Of a DNA stretch of 9,606 nt, positions 6,744 through 9,606 are shown one piece after another. Location of the stretch: positions 1-9,606 of the forward strand of contig JAAUPU010000047.1 in the NCBI GenBank assembly GCA_012032975.1, given 5' to 3'. This DNA is from Caldilineaceae bacterium. Lineage in GTDB: Bacteria; Chloroflexota; Anaerolineae; Caldilineales; Caldilineaceae. The translations under genes were made by a program, and so were the position numbers. The notes below the pieces were generated by a model that was not told the origin of the DNA, did no database searches, and was given only the letters and a program-made list of their open reading frames with translations. Position 1 is the first letter of the stretch; each line of letters opens with the position of its first letter.

Positions 6744-8648
6744 TTGCAGCAGCCGGACGACGCCTATCTCGCAATGGACCTGCTGCGTTTTACGACGGCT
6801 GGCAGCGTGGACGATGGCAAGAGCACCCTGATAGGACGGCTGCTCTATGACACCAAGTCCATTTTCGAGGATCAGCTGGAAGCGGTCGAACGGGCCAGCC
6901 ACCAGCGTGGCGACGAATATGTGGACCTCGCGTTGCTGACCGACGGCCTGCGCGCCGAACGCGAACAGGGCATCACCATCGATGTGGCCTACCGTTACTT
7001 TGCCACACCCAAGCGAAAGTTCATCATCGCCGACACACCCGGCCACATACAGTACACCCGAAACATGGTGACCGGCGCATCGACGGCCGAGTTGGCCATC
7101 ATCCTCATCGACGCCCGCAATGGCGTCATGACCCAATCCAAACGTCATGGCTTTATCGCCTCGTTGCTCCAGATTCCCCATATTCTGGTGGCGGTCAACA
7201 AGATGGATCTGGTCGACTACAGCCGTAGTGCGTATCAAGGGATCGTGGACGAATACACCGACTTTGCCAGCAGACTCTCTGTGCAGGACATGACCTTCAT
7301 TCCAATCTCGGCGCTGAAGGGCGATAACGTCGTCCACAAGAGTGAGCGCATGCGTTGGTACGACGGCACTACCCTGCTCCATCATCTGGAGAACGTCAAC
7401 ATCGGCGGCAGCCGCAACCTGGTGGATTTCCGTTTCCCCGTGCAGATGGCGCTACGACCCAACCCGGATTTCCGCGGCTTTGCCGGCCAGATCGCATCGG
7501 GCAGCATCTCGCCTGGTGAAGAGGTTGTGGTCCTGCCCTCTGGACAGAGCAGCCGCGTGCGCGCCATTGTCGATTTCGATGGCGACCTGCCTCAAGCTGT
7601 GGCCGGCGATTCGGTCGTACTCACACTAGAAGACGAGATCGACATCAGCCGCGGCGACATGATCGTCCGCAAGCGCAACTTGCCCCAGGTAGCCAATCAG
7701 TTGGAATGCATTCTCTGCTGGATGGCTGAAGAGCCGCTCAATCTGGATGCTTCGTACATCGTGCGCCACACCACACGCGATGTGCGGGCCTATGTCTCCG
7801 AACTCAACTACCGGGTGGATGTCAACACGCTGCACCGCGAACCAGCCCACACGCTGCAGCTCAACGAGATTGGCCGGGTCAAGCTGACGACCACCCAGCC
7901 ACTCTACTTCGATTCCTATCGGCACAACCGCGCCACTGGCAACTTTGTGCTGATTGATCCCCATTCCAACGCCACGGTCGCCGCTGGCATGATCCGCCGC
8001 CGTGCGCGTGAATTGGATGAGATTGTCGCCCACCAGCCGGAGCGACAACGTTCGACCAACGTGGTCTGGGAGGAGACGCAACTCTCGCGCACCATGCGTG
8101 AGCAGCGCAACGGTCACAAGGCGGCCGTGCTCTGGCTGACCGGTCTCTCTGGCTCTGGTAAATCGACGGTCGCCCGCCACCTGGAACGGCGCCTTTTTGA
8201 AATGGGCTGCCAGACTGTCTATTTGGATGGCGACAACGTGCGCCACGGACTAAACGGCGACCTGGGCTTCTCGGCTGAAGATCGCAAGGAGAACATCCGC
8301 CGCGTCGGCGAGGTGGCCAAGCTTGGCTTCGAGCACGGCGCGATCACGCTTTGCACCTTCATCTCGCCCTACCGGGCCGACCGAGATTTTGCGCGTTCCT
8401 TGCTGCCCAATGGCCGATTTTTCGAGGTCTACGTCAAATGCAGCCTGGAGGTCTGCAAGCGCCGCGACCCGAAGGGGCTGTACGCCAAGGCGTTGGCCGG
8501 CGAGATCAAAGAGTTCACGGGCGTATCTGCACCCTATGAAGAGCCGGAACAGCCGGAAATCCTGGTTGAAACCGACATTCAGAGTGTGGATGAGATCGTC
8601 AGCGCGATTCTCCAGCAACTCGCCCGTCATGGAATTGTAAACTTGTAG
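6744..8648 (+). CDS. cysNC: Bifunctional sulfate adenylyltransferase subunit 1 / APS kinase (CysNC fusion)
   Basis: A 634-residue fusion. The N-terminal CysN GTPase drives ATP sulfurylase with CysD; the C-terminal CysC phosphorylates APS to PAPS. In CysN I see the G1 loop GSVDDGKST (20-28), the GIT switch (76-78), DTPGH (97-101), NKMD (152-155) and SAL (189-191), then the EF-Tu-like beta domains (about 225-430). In CysC I see the P-loop GLSGSGKST (467-475), LDGDNVRHGLN (494-504), DRKENIRRVGE (513-523), FISPYRADR (539-547) and DPKGLYAKAL (575-584). The frame has only a TTG at 6744 or an ATG at 6774, neither with a ribosome binding site. The adjacent frame has ATG 6697 after GAGAG and reads MIQETDAVTYSRPG. 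One more G in G4 (6735-6738) would join it as ...SRPGAILQQPDD, so the true start is probably 6697 and an indel lies between. The stop codon lies inside a palindromic repeat. Confidence 0.95.
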   Translation: MQQPDDAYLAMDLLRFTTAGSVDDGKSTLIGRLLYDTKSIFEDQLEAVERASHQRGDEYVDLALLTDGLRAEREQGITIDVAYRYFATPKRKFIIADTPGHIQYTRNMVTGASTAELAIILIDARNGVMTQSKRHGFIASLLQIPHILVAVNKMDLVDYSRSAYQGIVDEYTDFASRLSVQDMTFIPISALKGDNVVHKSERMRWYDGTTLLHHLENVNIGGSRNLVDFRFPVQMALRPNPDFRGFAGQIASGSISPGEEVVVLPSGQSSRVRAIVDFDGDLPQAVAGDSVVLTLEDEIDISRGDMIVRKRNLPQVANQLECILCWMAEEPLNLDASYIVRHTTRDVRAYVSELNYRVDVNTLHREPAHTLQLNEIGRVKLTTTQPLYFDSYRHNRATGNFVLIDPHSNATVAAGMIRRRARELDEIVAHQPERQRSTNVVWEETQLSRTMREQRNGHKAAVLWLTGLSGSGKSTVARHLERRLFEMGCQTVYLDGDNVRHGLNGDLGFSAEDRKENIRRVGEVAKLGFEHGAITLCTFISPYRADRDFARSLLPNGRFFEVYVKCSLEVCKRRDPKGLYAKALAGEIKEFTGVSAPYEEPEQPEILVETDIQSVDEIVSAILQQLARHGIVNL

Positions 8649-8730
8649 GGGCGAAGCGGCGCTTCGCCCTGTGGCGCTGACAACCAGGGGTGTCGGGCAA
8701 ATCGGACAAGTCAGGCGACTTGCCCCTACA
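8644..8730. repeat. Palindromic intergenic repeat (87 bp) bounded by TGTAGGGGC/GCCCCTACA
   Basis: The 9-bp ends TGTAGGGGC (8644-8652) and GCCCCTACA (8722-8730) are exact reverse complements. Inside are two hairpins: GGGCGAAGC/GCTTCGCCC (8649-8657 and 8661-8669, 3 nt loop) and CAAGTC/GACTTG (8707-8712 and 8717-8722, 4 nt loop). Elements with GTAGGGGC...GCCCCTAC ends are, from memory, a familiar dispersed repeat type in some Chloroflexota and other genomes. The element's TAG at 8646-8648 is the cysNC stop codon. It carries no gene. The first hairpin may also help end or stabilise the cys transcript. Confidence 0.7.
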
Positions 8731-8767
8731 GATTTGGAATATCTTGAGGCATGGAGTGAGCCGAACA

Positions 8768-9606
8768 ATGAAGAACGAACTGATCGCAAAGTTTCAAGAA
8801 CGGCAGGCGCGGGTGGCTGTGATTGGCATGGGCTATGTGGGGCTTCCACTGGCCGTCAACTTTGCGCGTGCAGGCTTCGAGGTCTTCGGCGTTGATGTGG
8901 ATGCCAGTCGGGTGGATTCGATCAACCGGGGTGAATCCTATATCGAAGACGTACCGTCGGACCTGTTGGCGAGCTTCGTGGCGCGATCATCTTCAGCGGA
9001 GACGGGATCTCCGGCTGATGGCGTACTGCGGCCCGGATCTCTGAGCGCAACCACCGATCAGTCGGTCTTGGCCCGTTGTGACGCCGTCTCGATCTGCGTG
9101 CCCACACCGCTCAGCAAGACCGGCGACCCGGACATTTCATACATCGTGGCCGTGGCCAAACAGGTGGCTCGCTTTCTCCATCCAGGCATGGTTGTCGTGC
9201 TTGAATCGACCACCTATCCTGGCACGACCACGGAGGTCTTATTGTCGATTCTTCAGGGGGAAGAGGCGCGGGTTCGCTCTGGCAACGACATCGTGATGGA
9301 GGATCGTCCGAAGCTCACGGTCGGCGAAGATTTTTTTGTCGCGTTTTCACCGGAACGGGTCGACCCAGGCCGACAGGACTGGACCACGCGCAACACACCC
9401 AAGGTGATCGGCGGCGTCACGCCTGCGTGCCTGGAGGCTGCCTGCGCCTACTATGGCCAGGCCATGGAAACCTTGGTTCCAGTCTCATCGCCGGAAGCCG
9501 CCGAGATGGTCAAACTTTTTGAAAACACCTTCCGTTCGGTCAACATCGGGCTGGCCAACGAGCTGATGATCATGTGCGACAAGCTTGGCCTGGATGCGTG
9601 GGAGGT
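8768..9606 (+). CDS. Nucleotide-sugar dehydrogenase (UDP-GlcNAc/UDP-glucose 6-dehydrogenase family), 3' end missing
   Basis: NAD-dependent enzyme that oxidises the C6 of a UDP-sugar to a uronic acid for surface polysaccharides. I translated 279 codons from ATG 8768 and the frame is open to the right edge. The N-terminus has the Rossmann motif VIGMGYVGLPLAV (18-30). Next are CVPTPLSKTGDPD (110-122), ESTTYPGTTTE (146-156), FSPERVDPGR (193-202), TPKVIGG (210-216) and EMVKLFENTFRSVNIGLANE (246-265). FSPERxDPG with TPKVIGG resembles the WbpA/TviB (UDP-GlcNAc) branch more than UDP-glucose dehydrogenase. The catalytic cysteine (GxGVGGHC region) lies beyond the window. There is an extra segment rich in Ser/Gly at about 70-92. 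GGAG (8753-8756) lies 11 nt upstream. It begins 119 nt after cysNC, with the palindromic repeat between, so it is probably a separate unit. Confidence 0.92.
   Translation, partial: MKNELIAKFQERQARVAVIGMGYVGLPLAVNFARAGFEVFGVDVDASRVDSINRGESYIEDVPSDLLASFVARSSSAETGSPADGVLRPGSLSATTDQSVLARCDAVSICVPTPLSKTGDPDISYIVAVAKQVARFLHPGMVVVLESTTYPGTTTEVLLSILQGEEARVRSGNDIVMEDRPKLTVGEDFFVAFSPERVDPGRQDWTTRNTPKVIGGVTPACLEAACAYYGQAMETLVPVSSPEAAEMVKLFENTFRSVNIGLANELMIMCDKLGLDAWE

Noticed and set aside
1..9606. CRISPR array, tRNA or rRNA gene, IS element, phage or defence system
   Set aside because: I saw no regularly spaced repeats, cloverleaf, transposase or defence-type motif. The only repeat element is the 87-bp palindrome at 8644-8730.

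Overview
The window is a stretch of bacterial chromosome with ordinary housekeeping and metabolic genes on both strands. The GC content looks moderately high (estimated by eye). The combination of an atpI-atpB head of an F1Fo operon, a DUF1385 membrane protein, a stand-alone S4 protein, a corrinoid-type pterin methyltransferase, ThyX in place of ThyA, and a CysD/CysNC sulfate-activation pair suggests Chloroflexota (Anaerolineae/Caldilineae-like). That placement is inference; there is no rRNA or other marker here to settle it.

Layout. Minus strand, 1-1390: a strong extended -10 promoter followed by atpI/atpZ (apparently frameshifted) and atpB, which runs off the left edge just after its essential arginine motif. 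Minus strand, 1604-2940: a small four-helix membrane protein (apparently frameshifted) followed 51 nt later by a methyltetrahydrofolate:corrinoid methyltransferase-like pterin-binding protein. A roughly 300 nt divergent intergenic region with a strong hairpin separates these from an S4 RNA-binding protein on the plus strand (3237-3491). A DUF1385 membrane protein (3507-4490, minus, apparently broken by two frameshifts) converges on the S4 gene. Its likely promoter would give a leaderless transcript and stands back to back with the thyX promoter. Plus strand, 4676-8648: thyX, cysD (overlapping thyX by ATGA) and a cysN-cysC fusion. An 87-bp palindromic repeat supplies the cysNC stop codon and separates it from a nucleotide-sugar dehydrogenase that runs off the right edge.

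How they work together. CysD and CysNC make a complete sulfate-activation module (ATP sulfurylase with GTPase, then APS kinase) that produces PAPS. ThyX makes dTMP and is translationally coupled to cysD. AtpI and AtpB belong to the Fo sector of ATP synthase. The last gene probably starts a polysaccharide or sugar-nucleotide locus.

The most notable signal is not a new system. It is a series of five apparent single-base frame breaks in four genes, three of them in short homopolymers where one base seems to be missing. Because the protein continues sensibly in the next frame each time, I read these mainly as assembly or sequencing indels and give reconstructed gene extents. I did not find convincing evidence of an undescribed biological system here.
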